Positions 45,622 through 57,004 of a stretch of DNA of 64,000 nucleotides are shown piece by piece (positions within the stretch are counted from its first letter, which is position 1; each line of letters starts with the position of its first letter). Source of the stretch: Heloderma charlesbogerti (lineage: Eukaryota; Chordata; Lepidosauria; Squamata; Helodermatidae); the NCBI GenBank assembly GCA_026122225.1, contig JANEZZ010000739.1, positions 2,170,001-2,234,000 of the forward strand, given 5' to 3'. The position numbers and the translations under genes were made by a program. Under the pieces are notes generated by a model. It ran no database searches and was not told the origin of the DNA. It saw only the letters and a program-made list of their open reading frames with translations.

Positions 45622-46099
45622 TAAAACAAAAAGGGACTCCAAGGAGTTCCAAAAGGATCTCCCCAAAATGGGAGAATGGGTATCAAAATATCAGCTGTGT
45701 TTCAGTGTAAGTAAGTGTAAAATTATGCATATAGAGGGAAAAAAATCCCTCTAAACTTCACATAAAAGCATAAACTTCACATAAAAGCTGATGGGATCTG
45801 AGCTAGCAGTGACTGACGAAGAAAGAGACCTTGGGAACATCCTGATGACAATGTTGACCCATTGTGCATCTGCAGTGCAAAAGGCACTTTCCGTCTTAGG
45901 CATAATTAGGAAATGGATCAAAAATAAAATTGCCAGTATCATAGTCCCCTTATACATTTATGTATAAACAGAGAGGAAGTGAAGCAAGCAAGGAATCCTA
46001 ATTTTGAGAGACATATTGTGGCATCATAGTTTGCATTTATTTCCTGTGTGGAAGCCCTTCATACATTAGATCAAATTCCTTACATACAGAACTCCTTAC

Positions 46100-46365
46100 A
46101 TTAGTTGCTTCATGAATGCTGAAGATGGCTTTTCACTGAAAGTTGTAGGGGGGTAGAAGAAAGAGAACGTAGAAGCAATCTCTCCAATGACAAGGTCTCC
46201 CCATTGATAAAACTCATGCCGACTAGTGATATGGTCACTTGCTCTGCATTTATGTGAAGGAGTCTTCATGCTGCGATGAACAGACTCTGTCTTGCACATA
46301 AAATGAGGGAGCAGCCCTAGCAACCATACCAACGACATGAACATTTGGAGGGCTGAAGTTCCCAT
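46100..46365 (-). CDS. V2R gene A exon 1 (signal peptide and N-terminus)
   Basis: Codes for residues 1-88 and two bases of codon 89. The start is the ATG of MGTSALQ, in a good context (AAG before, G after) and directly followed by a hydrophobic signal-peptide core (SLVWLLGLLPHF). The mature N-terminus has a Cys and the typical V2R stretch around HEFYQWGDLVIGEIAS, ending at MKQL before the donor AAT|GTAAGG. The frame stays open upstream of this ATG to 46494, but that part is not needed for a normal receptor and is probably leader. Gene B has the homologous exon with one extra Leu codon in the signal peptide. Alternative in-frame Mets lie inside the signal peptide; the first is preferred from both copies. 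Confidence 0.85.
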
Positions 46366-46660
46366 CTTGACACATAGTTCTCTGTTGTTCTCAAGAGAAT
46401 TTGACATCTTGGAATCGCCTGTTTCTAACCTGCCTTGAATTGGAGCTGACCCTACTGAAAAGCTGCTATATTTATTTTTATAAGAGGAGAACACCAGTTC
46501 CCCAGTTTTAAATTGCAGAATGTTGAGGGGGGGGGGGTTGTTACTACTTCATGCGGGTGTATATCGCCGTGGAATTTTTGATCCTTTCCTGTACTGATGC
46601 ACCAAACAATATTGAGAAATTGAAAAAAGCCTTCGGAAAGGAGATTTATTATTGTTGTTG

Positions 46661-46710
<50 letters not shown>

Positions 46711-48289
46711 TTCTATACCACCCCGTAGCCAAAGCTCTCTGGTCCCGGTAGAGATGGTCCTAGTAGTTGCAGATGTTTCAAACTACAATAAATATTTCAT
46801 CTCTATAGGAATCCCAGTCTGTAGCGCAGACATGGCTGAATGTTATCAGCCCTCTTTGGGACATTGGTTCTGGCCCTTTGCTCCAGCTTTTATAAGGATG
46901 GCTTTATAAGATATTCCAATGTTGTTGATATTTTTTCTTGAGGCCTCTAGATATCCCTTGGGGCTTAGTGAGGAGGACAGTTAATGAGCGACATGTTGAT
47001 AATTACAGGGGAGAAAATGTGCTTTCCCTGTGCTGGCATTGTTGTGACGCCTAGAGGAGCAGAATAGGAAGCGGCAGCAGGGGATATATGACCTGGTGCG
47101 TCCAACCACTCTTTGTCCAGAGCAAGGGGAATATCAGCCGGCATCCTGCTCAGATTACTTAGACACAGAGAATATTGCTCATATAATTTCATACACCCAG
47201 TATTTTTGACCCCAGACTCACAACCTGGGGAATTGTGGATTGTTAGTAAGAGATGCATGCTATGTGAAAGAGTCTATAGTTTTATTAATCTCAGCTCTTA
47301 TGAAACAACGGTTTAAACATCTGTAGGCCAGTGAGGAAAGAGCCAGACCATGGATTCCCTATGCCTGGGCAGACTGGCCTTGATACCCCACTATGAAATG
47401 GTTCTCAGTTGTCTCAGTTGAGACAAGGGGATTCCCACTATTAGAGGACCAAAACATGCGGACACTGTCTTTCAGTGTAACAAGAATCTCATGTCTTATG
47501 ACAAAGTCCTTGGAAGTACATAAACATACTCACATCAGTATAATATAATATAATATGGTATAATATAATATATGATATGATATAATATATAAATCAGTTG
47601 TACTAGAATGATAAAAAAAACCATCAGCGCAAGGCTGCTGGTGCAAAACCAAGCTCCCTGCCACACTGGCTTGTCCCGTCCCACAATGCACCACCCCCAC
47701 CCCCACCTGCGGTGGCTTTGCCAGCTGACATGACTCATGCACCCCCTGCCAAAATGTCAGTCGAGCTAAGCTCCCATTCGTGCCTGCTGATCAACCTCTA
47801 GCGCTTGCAGATACCACTGCAAGGCCTCCTGCTCCGCCACCTGTGCTCCCAGATGCCCCTGATTCTGCCGACTGTCAGGAGAAAACTGGGAATGCGCACA
47901 ATGCCGTCAGAGATGCTGAAAGCACCATGTCCAAGCCAACCACATCTGGAGTGTCAGGTCACCAGGGTGTTATGAAACCAGCCTCCCAATTAATCAAGCC
48001 TCGTCCAAAAGACGACTTCAAATTCTTTAATCGAAATGGCAAGCACTTGGTTAGGTGTGGAGCATGTTTCAGGTCTCCCGACATAATAGGATTGTTTTTG
48101 AAAAGTACTCAGATATCATCCGTTGCCCCCAGTCGCAAAAGAATATGGGAGTATTTGCAGGAGTGGGACCATTCAGAAGCATCTGGAACAATACTATTGG
48201 AGTGAAAAGCATTAAAGCATACCAGCTGTCGACCTTGGCACCTGTGGAAGCCACACAGGTCTCCTCTATGGGAAAAGCAATATCCAAGA
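46366..48289. other. 5' flank of V2R gene A
   Basis: Duplicated upstream region, collinear with 15220-18166. It holds a TTA microsatellite (46650-46705) next to an old retroelement tail (CCCGTAGCCAAAGCTCTCTG), an A/T-rich TATAATATAA tract (47538-47592) and short ORFs not conserved in copy B. The promoter of gene A must lie near 46366, but no element can be assigned from sequence alone. Confidence 0.55.
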
Positions 48290-49093
48290 TAGGGATGTCA
48301 GAGAATTCTGCCACGGATCTCGGTGAGGCTGAATGCCAGTTAATTTGCCCCCCCCCGAACTACGTGGCGGAATGGCCTGCCACACCCCCGCCCCCCGCGG
48401 ACCCCCCCTGGATGAGACTTACCTTGGGCAGATGTTCCGGATGGCGGCGGCTGCGGCGGAGGCGGCAGTGGTCTTCCGACCAGCTGCTGTCGCTGCTGCC
48501 ATTTGCAGTCTTCCCCCCCCCCCATTCATGATAGGCTACGTAAAGACTTACGTAGCCTATCATGTCTGGGTTAAAAAAACCCCGAAAACCGCATACGCAA
48601 ATGGCGGTGGCTACGGCCGCCACCATTTGCATTCCTTATTTCTGGCCGTCTTAGTCTACGTGAATATTTATGTAGACTAAGACAGTAAAAACAAAGGGAA
48701 CGCAAATAGGGCCCGTTACGCTATTTGCGTTCCCCCCTAGTTTTGCCGTCTTAGTCTACGTAAATATTTACGTAGACTAAGACGGCAAAAAAAAAGGAAC
48801 GCAAATGGTGGCGGGCGTAGCTGCTGCCATTTGCGTATGCATTTTTTTTTTTTAACCCAGACGTGATAGGCTACGTAAGTCTTTACATAGCCTATCACGG
48901 CTGAATACAGGGACACAAACGACGGCAGCTATGTCCGCCGACATTTGCATCCCTGCTAGCCAGCGGCCGGATGTCCGGCTGCTGGCGGAGCTGGCTGGCA
49001 GCTCCACGGAATCCCCCCCAGAGGAAGCTGCGGAATTCCTCCCCCCCAGCGGAACCCGGCGGAGCCAGGTAAGCATGGTTTCGTACACCCCTA
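48290..49093. mobile_element. hAT-like foldback element with exact target duplication, copy A only
   Basis: 804 bp, ends TAGGGATGTCAG and GTACACCCCTA, flanked by ATCCAAGA on both sides (48282-48289 and 49094-49101). The empty site is in copy B at about 18167. Hairpins at 48526-48566, 48650-48685, 48746-48783 and 48862-48900. Donors: minus strand near 48421 (AAG|GTAAGT), plus strand at 49068 (CCAG|GTAAGC). Confidence 0.93.
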
Positions 49094-49101
49094 ATCCAAG
49101 A

Positions 49102-51027
49102 CCAATGAAAAACTAGCCGAGTTGGCATCCTCCTCCTGCACACTTATGGAGATGCAAAGAAACTGACTCTCAGTGTGTACTCATTTCCTTCAAGAGTAGT
49201 TGTAAGGTAGCAACCGGGACATCCCCCTACAACAGTGCGGAAATGGTACAGAGGACTGAGATGGACTTTCAGTACTTGACTCCAAATGCCCACGAAGAAT
49301 TTGTGCAGTGCACTGCCGAAAGCTCTACAGCTCTGCCTCCTACAATATGAGTATAATAATGATGAACTTTATCTGCAGACATTGTCAAGGTAATTAAAAA
49401 AAATGTTTATAAACTCAGAAAAAATATTAACATGGCCTGAGTTAGAAAGATCATGAACTCCTGTCTTTGCTGCTACCTTTTGTTTTTTGGTAGACACCCT
49501 TCTGCCCAGCTGTAGGAAACTCCTGGATAGTGGTGTTTTGTTTTGTTTTTAATGAGGCTGCAGTTACTTCCTAACAGGGAAGACCCCCCAAAAGGCTTCA
49601 CACACACAGAAGGGTATTAACCATTGCTGTGACTTCCTTCATGTGTTAAAAAGACTGAAAGGAGGGAGCAAGCTATTTCTCACAAAATGAATAGGCAGAA
49701 TAGTGGCTGCACATTTTGCTTCATATCCCTTGTCATTCTACAAGGGCTAGAGATTTGCTTAAATAAAAGAAAAAGAAAACTGGGAATCTGGAGATTATGG
49801 TTCATCTTGTCCCTCCTTGCCCCTTTCAGCTAATGCACATTTTCCTTCATATTCCTTGTCGTTGTATAAGAGCTAGAGACTTGCTTAAAAAAAAGAAAAA
49901 GAAAACTGGGAATCCGGAGATTATGGTTCATCTTGACCCTTCTTGCCCCTTTCAGCTAATGCTCATGAGCATGAATAAAATCTGGAATGACTATCCTCAG
50001 CACGTGTCAGTTAGCCATCTCTCCCTTTGCCTTATGTTCACTTTCAGCACTTTCCCAGCCTTTGTGGGTGAAAGAGTAGGGTTTTCACATACTTCCTCAT
50101 GCCAACATTAACAGCCCAATCCTATGCATGTTTACAGGGGGCAGGGGATTAAGCCACAAAAAGCCAGTGTACATAAAGAGCACATCTTCCCTTGTCATTC
50201 TGGGGCTGGCAGAGATTGTCCTTACAAGCACCCTCCCCCCACATACACACACGCACACACGCACACACTTCCCAGATGGGTGACATTCCTGTGTTTTCCC
50301 CTGATCTCCCATCCCATCACCTGTGGGCTGGAAAACAACAAATTGGTTCACTTTTAGAGTGAACACAGCCAGGGGCCCGTGCCATGTGAATCACCATGGG
50401 AAGTCAGTGGTTTGCACAGTCACAGTCACTGCGGGATCCTTTATGGTACAGGAAAGTAGCCTAGCCCTAGCTCCCGCAGGCTACCAAACCAAAGGCTGTG
50501 GAGCTGCCTGGCTGGGCCTGCCAGAAAGCTGGCCTCACCACCCCTTCCAGGCCCACGTTCTACCATTTCAATTGCAGCCACTCCCAGCTGAGCTTGATGG
50601 AATCTCCCCCCCCATCACTGACCTCCCCTCCCTGGGCCTTGCCCACCTGTTTTGCATGGAACTGGAGACTAGAGATATATGTGACAAGCATGCGCAGCAC
50701 GAGGTGCAGTTGCCGCTCTCAGAATGGAGCTACTTTGATGCTCCTACTGCCTGTGTGTCTTGGGAGGAGGCACTCCTGCACTGATTAAACTTGAGGGCAT
50801 CCTCCCATCCTGTTTTTAAGGTAAGGCCTTCTGTCCTCCCCTGAGCCTTGTCCATGTGGGTGGAAACTGAAAGTAGGGACAGAAGAGCAGGTGCAGGACT
50901 GCAGCTGGTTGTGCTGCTCTCAGAATGACACCATGACTGGAATTACAGGGGGGGGGAGTTGCATCCCTTGTCCCTGTGGGTGGATGCTCATGGTCGCGGA
51001 TCACTAGAAGGGGATTATGCAACTCAT
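49102..51027. other. Intergenic region
   Basis: The end of the segmental duplication lies at about 49324. A two-unit tandem repeat occurs at 49708-49959. Text ACAGCCCAATCCTATGCATG at about 50110 is a common reptile repeat motif. The ORF at 50323-50784 has no recognisable domain and is not called as a gene. Confidence 0.5.
49708..49959. repeat. Direct tandem duplication of about 126 bp
   Basis: Two adjacent units each beginning TGCACATTTT and ending CCCCTTTCAGCTAA, with about ten differences between them. Confidence 0.88.
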
Positions 51028-51035
51028 TCAACAAC

Positions 51036-51889
51036 TAGGGATGTACGAAAGTCACTTACCTTTTTGCGGATTGTGTTCGTGGTGGTGGGGAGGCGCTCCC
51101 CCCTCCCCCCCAGAATTCTCGATGGCCAGCTCTGCTCTGTGGTGGCTCCATGAAGCAGCCAGCCAGGGCCATCCGCAGCCGGATTTTGGGCTGTGGACTG
51201 GCTGGTGCGGGCGCAAATGGCGGCCGCCATAGTGGCCACCATTTGCATCCAGCCAGGAAGCTGTGATAGGCTACATAAGTCTTTACATAGCCTATCGCAG
51301 CTGGGCAAACCCCCCCACAACCCAGCGTACGCGAATGGCGGCGGCTACGGTGGCCACCATTTGCGTTCCCTATTTTTAGCCGATTTATCTTACGTAAATA
51401 TTTATGTAGGCTAGAACGGCGAAAAATAAAGGAACGCAAATAGCATCCACTATGCTATTTGTGTTCCCCTTTTTTCCCCTTTTTTATCTTACATAAATAT
51501 TTACGTAAGATAAATCGGCAAAAAATAGGGAATGCAAATGGCGGCCGCCGTAGCCGCTGCCATTTGCATATGCTGGTTGTTGTTATTTGCCCAGCCATGA
51601 TAGGCTACGTAAATCCTTACGTAGTCTATCACAGCTGCAAGGATGGCAATGGCGGCAGCAGCAGCCCAGCCGCGGCCTGCCAGGAGACCAGCTGCCGGAG
51701 CTGCCGCCACTGCCCCCAGAGTCGTCGCCACTGCCGAAACTGCCACATCTGCCCCAGGTAAGTGCCGTCCCGGGGGGATTCCGTGGGGGGGTGGGGGGTA
51801 GGAAGCCGTTCCACCATGGATTCTGGGGTGGCGGATTCTAAAGAATGCGGCCTCACTGGAATCTGTGGCGGAATTCTTTGCCATCCCTA
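51036..51889. mobile_element. hAT-like foldback element with exact target duplication
   Basis: 854 bp, ends TAGGGATGTACG and GCCATCCCTA, flanked by TCAACAAC on both sides (51028-51035 and 51890-51897). Hairpins at 51260-51300, 51383-51418, 51483-51518 (the TTATCTTACGTAA type) and 51597-51634. ATGGCGGCAGCAGC (51648) is open to CCCCAG|GTAAGT (51757), as in the 21249 copy. Minus-strand donor near 51056. Confidence 0.93.
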
Positions 51890-52504
51890 TCAACAACTAT
51901 TGGCCAGTGAGGAGGAAAATCTGACACTGGATTCCCTATGTCTAGGCAGACTGGCCTGGATGTCTGGCTACAAAATTGCCTCCAGGCTCTCATTGAAGTC
52001 CTGAGCTGACTATTGGGGGCAGCTCTGTCCTCCCAAGGCATGTGGGCAGTGTGATAGCCAGTCAGGAGCAGCCCAGATCACTGCCACCTGTCCAGCACCT
52101 TGGTTCACCTGAAGGAGATCTGAGACTACTTTGCTTGGTCTGTATCTTATCCTGGTGACATTTTATCCCCCATTTTATTCCTGATTGGCTCCCTTTTCAT
52201 CACTGGCCAATCTGCAATTGGAAGGCACCAGCTAGCTGAGCTTGGTGGCCTTCTGCCCAACCCCTTAAAATGTGTACCTAATAACAGATATACATGCATA
52301 TTACATACATGTCAACTGAATACACATATGCAGAATCATATGACACTGAACTCTGGGTGTAGAGAAAATGTGACACCCCCAAAGCTAAGAGACCATAGAC
52401 AAGGCCCTTGAAACCAATGTTGGTGTATTCAAGAAGAACAGGTAAATTTAAAACATACATCCGGGAAATTAGAATCATCCACTCAAAGGACATTAAAAAT
52501 GAGT

Positions 52505-52912
52505 AAGGGTGCAACCCTATGGGCTCTAGGCATAAGATTTCTCATTTTCTGGGGGCCAGCGCTCCAAGCTCAGTACCCGGAAACCCAACTCCCCACGCCC
52601 TCTCCCACCTGCTTGTAGGCAGTGCAGTTTGTCCCCAGCTCTGTGCTCATAAGAGCAGTGTAGAGCAGCTGAAAAGGGGGTGTTCCTGGGGGTGAGGAGG
52701 AACCACAGAAGGGCCATTATAACACTTTCTATGAGCTGTCTGGCCTCCCCCTCTCCCACTCTGAGGTGCCCTGGTAACTGCCAAAATTGGCCATCTAGCT
52801 GCAAATGCAGGGCAGCTGGAGAACAAAGGAGAAGTTCCCTTCTGCACTCCACCAACCCTGCATTGGGTAGTCTGCAGCCAGCCAACTATCGCCATGGGAT
52901 TGTGCCCTAAGG
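52505..52912. mobile_element. Possible short terminal-inverted-repeat element
   Basis: GGGTGCAACCCTATGG at the left faces CCATGGGATTGTGCCC at the right, an inverted match of about 12 in 16. The two motifs are common reptile repeat ends. No clear target duplication, so the call is tentative. Confidence 0.4.
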
Positions 52913-52969
52913 TACAATATAACAAGGATTTTTAAAATTCAGCGGAACAGCTAGATACAGAGAAAATAA

Positions 52970-52996
52970 GTGTGTGTGTGTGTGTGTGTGTGTGTT
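52970..52996. repeat. (GT)n microsatellite
   Basis: GT run in intergenic sequence. Confidence 0.93.
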
Positions 52997-53551
52997 TGGC
53001 AAGGCTGGCTCTACCATTAGGCCGTAAGAGGTGTATGAATAAATTGCTAAGGAAGAGAGCAGAGGGAAAATGTTTGGTGGTGGTAGGGGGTGGGAGTGAG
53101 CTACAGAGAAGAGTTTCTTTCTACCTTGAATTGTACAGGTGTGGGCGTTGTGGTAGAATATTAGAAAAAACAAAGAGCAAGAGGGAAAGGTCTAATTGGC
53201 TTCTAGACAAGTTCAAAGGCATAAATAGGAGGTATATTTGTCCTTTTTTGGCCGGCTTGTGAACAATGGAAGCTCTGCTGAGCTCGTTCAGGATCAAGAA
53301 GGGAAGACAGAGAAAGAAAAAAGTAGAAATTGTATTAAAGGGATGATACACAAAGACACAAGCAGGTTTACAATGAATTTTGGGTAACTGGAAAAAAAAT
53401 AGTCAAGATGACCTGGAAGGTGTCCAAAGGGAAAATGCTACCCTGGAATGGGCTGAAGAGTTATTTAAGAAATGAACAGGCATGAAACTGCATTATATTA
53501 TTCCAGATCAAAAGTGTACTTAAAGGTTTTGCTTACCAGTGAATGAGCGCG

Positions 53552-53554
<3 letters not shown>

Positions 53555-53582
<28 letters not shown>
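53555..53582. repeat. (CA)n microsatellite
   Basis: CA run in intergenic sequence. Confidence 0.93.
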
Positions 53583-53585
<3 letters not shown>

Positions 53586-54381
53586 GCAAAGTGTACATGT
53601 CAAAAAGCTTGACATGCAAATGTCTAGGAAAAAATAGACTTAAGTTTAGTCAGCAAATTTTAAGTAAAGAGTTATTTTCCCAAAGGAATAATTCAAAATG
53701 GATTGTATCTAGCCTAAAAAGTGTATGTAGAAGCCTTTTTTGTCTATTCTCATTTTTTTTTAAAGAAAAGTCTTTAACAATAAGATAATTAAGACTGTGA
53801 ACCTTAATTTATGGGACAGTAGGGAATATTAGCTATGAGGTAATAGCTAAAAGATATAATATGTGCTGATTTTAGAACGTGGGCGCTTCAGATAAGAAGC
53901 TCACCAGGCCTGTGCACTTGTCAGCTGAATATCCTATTTGGAAATGAATGGGGCCTTGGTACTTAGAGTGAGATCTCTCCTTTTCAAGCTGACTTGAGAA
54001 AAAATATTTTGGAAATTCTATTCCTATTTCTTGTTAAGGAATTAAGATCTTTAGCAGTGCTCTGTTTAACAAGAAATATTTTTATCTGCACGTTCTGTGA
54101 TGCTACAAGTATATTAGTAAAAAAAAAAAAAAGGATCAAAAGATGTTTTCCCTTACTATTTCTTATTAGAACACAACCAAAATTGAATCCAACTAAAACA
54201 ATATTTAGTGTATGCTTTGTTTGAAGTGTATTGATCAGCTATAGGTAGTTAACTGGCAGGCAAAGGCTTCTGAAACACTAAAACTAGAAAACACTTACAA
54301 AAGGCAAATCTGTAATGGCCTTATAGATTCTAGCACTGAAGCACTGAGAATTAAGATCATTTTTTTCCTTCATAAATAATA

Positions 54382-54431
54382 ATTGTTGTTGTTTTTCAGT
54401 CGTTAAGTCCTGTCCGACTCTTGGTGACCCC
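54382..54431 (-). mobile_element. Tiny BovB 3' tail
   Basis: About 50 bp with GTTTTTCAGTCGTTAAGTCC and GACTCTTGGTGACCC, the family 3' end in reverse orientation, between the two units of the tandem duplication. Confidence 0.75.
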
Positions 54432-54580
54432 AATACACTTCAAACTATTTCTAAAAAAAAAAATCACTATTTCTAAAAAAAAAGGATCAAAAGATGTTTT
54501 CCCTTTCTATTTCTTGTTAGAACACAGCCAACATTGAATCCAACTAAAATAATATTTAGTGTATGCTTTGTTTGAAGTGT

Positions 54581-55364
54581 GTTGTTGTTCAGTCGTTCAG
54601 TCATGTCCGACTCTTCGTGACCCCATGGACCATAGCACGCCAGGCCTTCCTGTCCTGCACTGTCTCCTGGAGCGTGCTCAAGTCCATATTCATTGCATCA
54701 GTGGTGCTATCTAGCCATCTCATTATCCATCCCCTTCTCCTTTTGCCTTCAGTCTTTCCCAGCTTCAGAGTCTTTTCCAGAGAGCTTTCTCTTCGCATTA
54801 GATGGCCAAAATATTTGAGCTTCAGCTTCAGTATCTGTCCTTCCAATGAGCACTCAGGGTTGATTTCCTTTAGGATGGACTGATTTGACCTCCTTGCAGT
54901 CTAGGGCACTCGTAAGAGTCTTCTCCAGCACCACAGTTTGAAAGCATCAGTTCTTCGGCGCTCAGCCTTCCTTATAGTCCAGCTCTCACAGCCATACATT
55001 ACTACTGGGAAAACCATAGCTCTGATTATGTGGACTTTGTCAGCAAGGTGATGTCTCTGCTTCTTACTATGCTGTCTAGGATTGCCATAGCTTTCCTTCC
55101 AAGGAGCAAGCGTCTTTTAATTTCATGGCTACAGTCACCGTCTGCAGTGATCTTGGAGCCCAAGAAAATAAAATCTGTCACTGCTTCCATTTCTTCCCCT
55201 TCCATATGCCAGGAAGTGATGGGGCCAGATGCCATGATCTTCCTTTTTTTTAATGTTGAGTCTCAAACCAGCTTTTGCACTCTCCTCTTTCACCCTCAAC
55301 AAGAGGCTCTTCAGATCCTCTTCGCTTTCTGCTATTAGGATGGTATCATCTGCGTATCTGAGGT
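54581..55364 (-). mobile_element. 5'-truncated BovB with exact 11-bp target duplication
   Basis: 784 bp flanked by GTTTGAAGTGT on both sides (54570-54580 and 55365-55375). It includes the 3' third of the RT frame, from just after the catalytic box (TCTGCGTATCTGAGGT on the plus strand) to the 3' end. The frame is broken several times (fragments 54601-54846 and 55026-55235). Confidence 0.92.
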
Positions 55365-55490
55365 GTTTGAAGTGTATTGATCGGCTATAGGTAGTTAACT
55401 GGCAGGCAAAGGCTTCTGAAACACTAAAACTAGAAAACACTTACAAAAGGCAAATCTGTAATGGCCTATTAGATTCTTGCACTGAAGGCA

Positions 55491-56659
55491 TGACTATCCT
55501 GAGTCTCTGTAATGGCTGAGGTGTCCAGGCATTACCTGAGAGTATATTAACCTGCCCTTCCTGTGTTCCTTAATGCACGGCTGGACAGAAAGTAGCTTGG
55601 GGCCTACTCGTAGAATCCAAGGGGATTTGCAGTAGAGGAACAAGGATTTAATGTTTAAAAAAATTACTCCCAGTGGTTTAAAAATAGGAACAAGAAGAAG
55701 GCTTTTTCCCACCCTTAATTAGGTAAGAAAACTTGAGGGAAGACAGGAAGAGATTGGTGTGTGAAAGGTTCTGTGTGTGAGCTCCAGTTTTGGAACTAAA
55801 ATTCCTGCATTGGACATGTGCTGAGAGGCACCTTGTTTTACGAATTGATGTCCATCTTTTTGAGCCACTATAATGTAATTGGATCTGACTGGGAGATGAC
55901 AGGATTCTACAGAAAACCATAGTAGATCCCAGAAGCCCAAGTCATCCCACTGATTCCTTAAGCGGTCTCAACAATTCCCTCAACAAGTAGAACTAAAGCT
56001 GTGGTAGAATACAGATACAGTCCCACCACAGAATCTAATTCAACACCCAGAAAAATCAGTCTTGGATTAGGACCGTCTGTTTTCAATGAAGCTAGAGGGA
56101 CCCCAGGCTCCCGTGCCAAGTGCTGAAGTGTCAGGCTATGCAGATGCGAGACCAGGCCTGCCATGTAAACAAACAAAAAAACAAAAAAAAACCCTATCCA
56201 AATAATGAACTACTGAAAGCTACATCGATCTTGTCCTCAAATATCATTCCAAGAAGGCACTGAATTGCTCAGAATATGAGCATTAAATAGAAGAGCCCAT
56301 GGGCAAATACTTATAAAAATAGAAAGATCCCAGGAAACTAGGATCCTAACAATTCGAACTCAGTGGGTGCACTCACTGGTAAAAGCCTAAAAGTGGACCT
56401 AATGTCACACTTGCCATCAAGGCTCTAGGACATGGTCCTCTCAGCATTGATACTGATGCCAAATGAAGCATATGTCATGGAGCACAGCTCCAGATCAATA
56501 GCATCACTGAGAGGGGCAACTCTTGGGTATGATTTGCAATGACTTGAGTTATATTCACCAAGGGCTTCTTTGCCACCATCTGATCTTGTGAATTATATCT
56601 GGATATTTGGTAAGAGCTTCAGCAAAGGAGTTGTTGGTGCTGGAGCTAGAGCACCTCAA
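55491..56659. other. Intergenic region without recognised genes
   Basis: Short ORFs only, with no domain or repeat that I recognise. Confidence 0.5.
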
Positions 56660-57004
56660 TGATGTCATGAGCTAAACCGTGAAGGGACACCCAAGATGGG
56701 AAGGTCATGGCAGAGAGGTCAGACTAAATATGATCCCTGGGGAAGGAAACAGCAACCCACCCCAGTATTCTTGCCATGAAAACTAAATGGATCAGTACAA
56801 CCAGAGATATGTTGGTATACCATCGGAAAATGGGACTCCCAGGTCGGAAGATGGTCAAAATGCTACTGGGGAGGAACAGAGGATATGTTCAACTAGCCCC
56901 ATATGTGATGACGCAGCTAGCTCAAAGCCGAAAGGATGGCTAGCAGCTGATGGTGCTGGTGGCGAATGAGAAATCTGATGTTCTACAGATCAACATACCA
57001 TAGG

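Larger units (their letters stand above)
41048..46099 (-). other. Intron 1 of V2R gene A
   Basis: 5 kb, with a GGA repeat (41318-41351), two BovB copies (43834-45377 and 45401-45621) and otherwise noncoding sequence collinear with copy B. The stretch 42110-42640 has no counterpart in copy B, where RTE sequence occupies the site. Confidence 0.75.
22508..46365 (-). other. V2R gene A: complete six-exon vomeronasal type-2 receptor gene
   Basis: Gene-level entry joining the six exons listed separately. Exon lengths are 266, 292, 852, 228, 127 and 902 nt, summing to 2667 nt, or 888 codons plus stop. Phases agree at every junction: exon 1/2 splits an Ile codon after two bases, exons 2/3, 3/4 and 4/5 are phase 0, and exon 5/6 splits an Asp codon after one base. 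Every intron has GT-AG ends. Predicted order: signal peptide, ANF-receptor-type Venus-flytrap ligand domain (exons 1-4), nine-cysteine linker (exon 5 and start of exon 6), seven-helix family C domain (exon 6). Family knowledge: V2Rs are chemosensory receptors of basal vomeronasal neurons. No frameshift or stop is visible, so the gene looks intact; expression is not shown. Introns 2, 4 and 5 are packed with hAT-like elements, and intron 1 holds BovB. Confidence 0.9.
36200..49324. repeat. Segmental duplication, copy A
   Basis: Partner of positions 1-19113. It carries exons 1 and 2 of gene A, intron 1, part of intron 2 and about 3 kb upstream of exon 1. It lacks the copy B insertions at 2666-2879, 5651-8870, 10839-11735, 14441-14830, 15259-15290, 16798-17653 and 18254-18970. 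It has private insertions at 43834-45377, 45401-45621 and 48290-49093. The corresponding exons are offset by 35.8 kb (exon 2) and 31.1 kb (exon 1). Confidence 0.9.
51898..54110. other. Intergenic region without recognised genes
   Basis: Contains a possible terminal-inverted-repeat element (52505-52912) and two dinucleotide repeats. Remaining sequence is A/T-rich and featureless to me. Confidence 0.5.
54133..55490. repeat. Tandem duplication of about 210 bp, second unit split by BovB
   Basis: Unit 1 is at 54133-54340 (GGATCAAAAGATGTTTTCCC to GTAATGGCCTTATAGATTC). Unit 2 is at 54484-54580 continuing at 55376-55480. Unit 2 is interrupted by the BovB copy at 54581-55364 with its target duplication. 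Confidence 0.88.

Noticed and set aside
46366..46494. In-frame extension upstream of the gene A start
   Set aside because: The copy B equivalent is interrupted by the transposon tip, and the signal peptide begins at MGTSALQ in both copies.
47780..48205. 141-codon Pro-rich open frame upstream of gene A
   Set aside because: In copy B the same region (17660-17912) is shifted by indels, so the frame is not conserved.
50323..50784. 153-codon open frame on the plus strand
   Set aside because: No recognisable domain, no splice context, and it overlaps common reptile repeat motifs.
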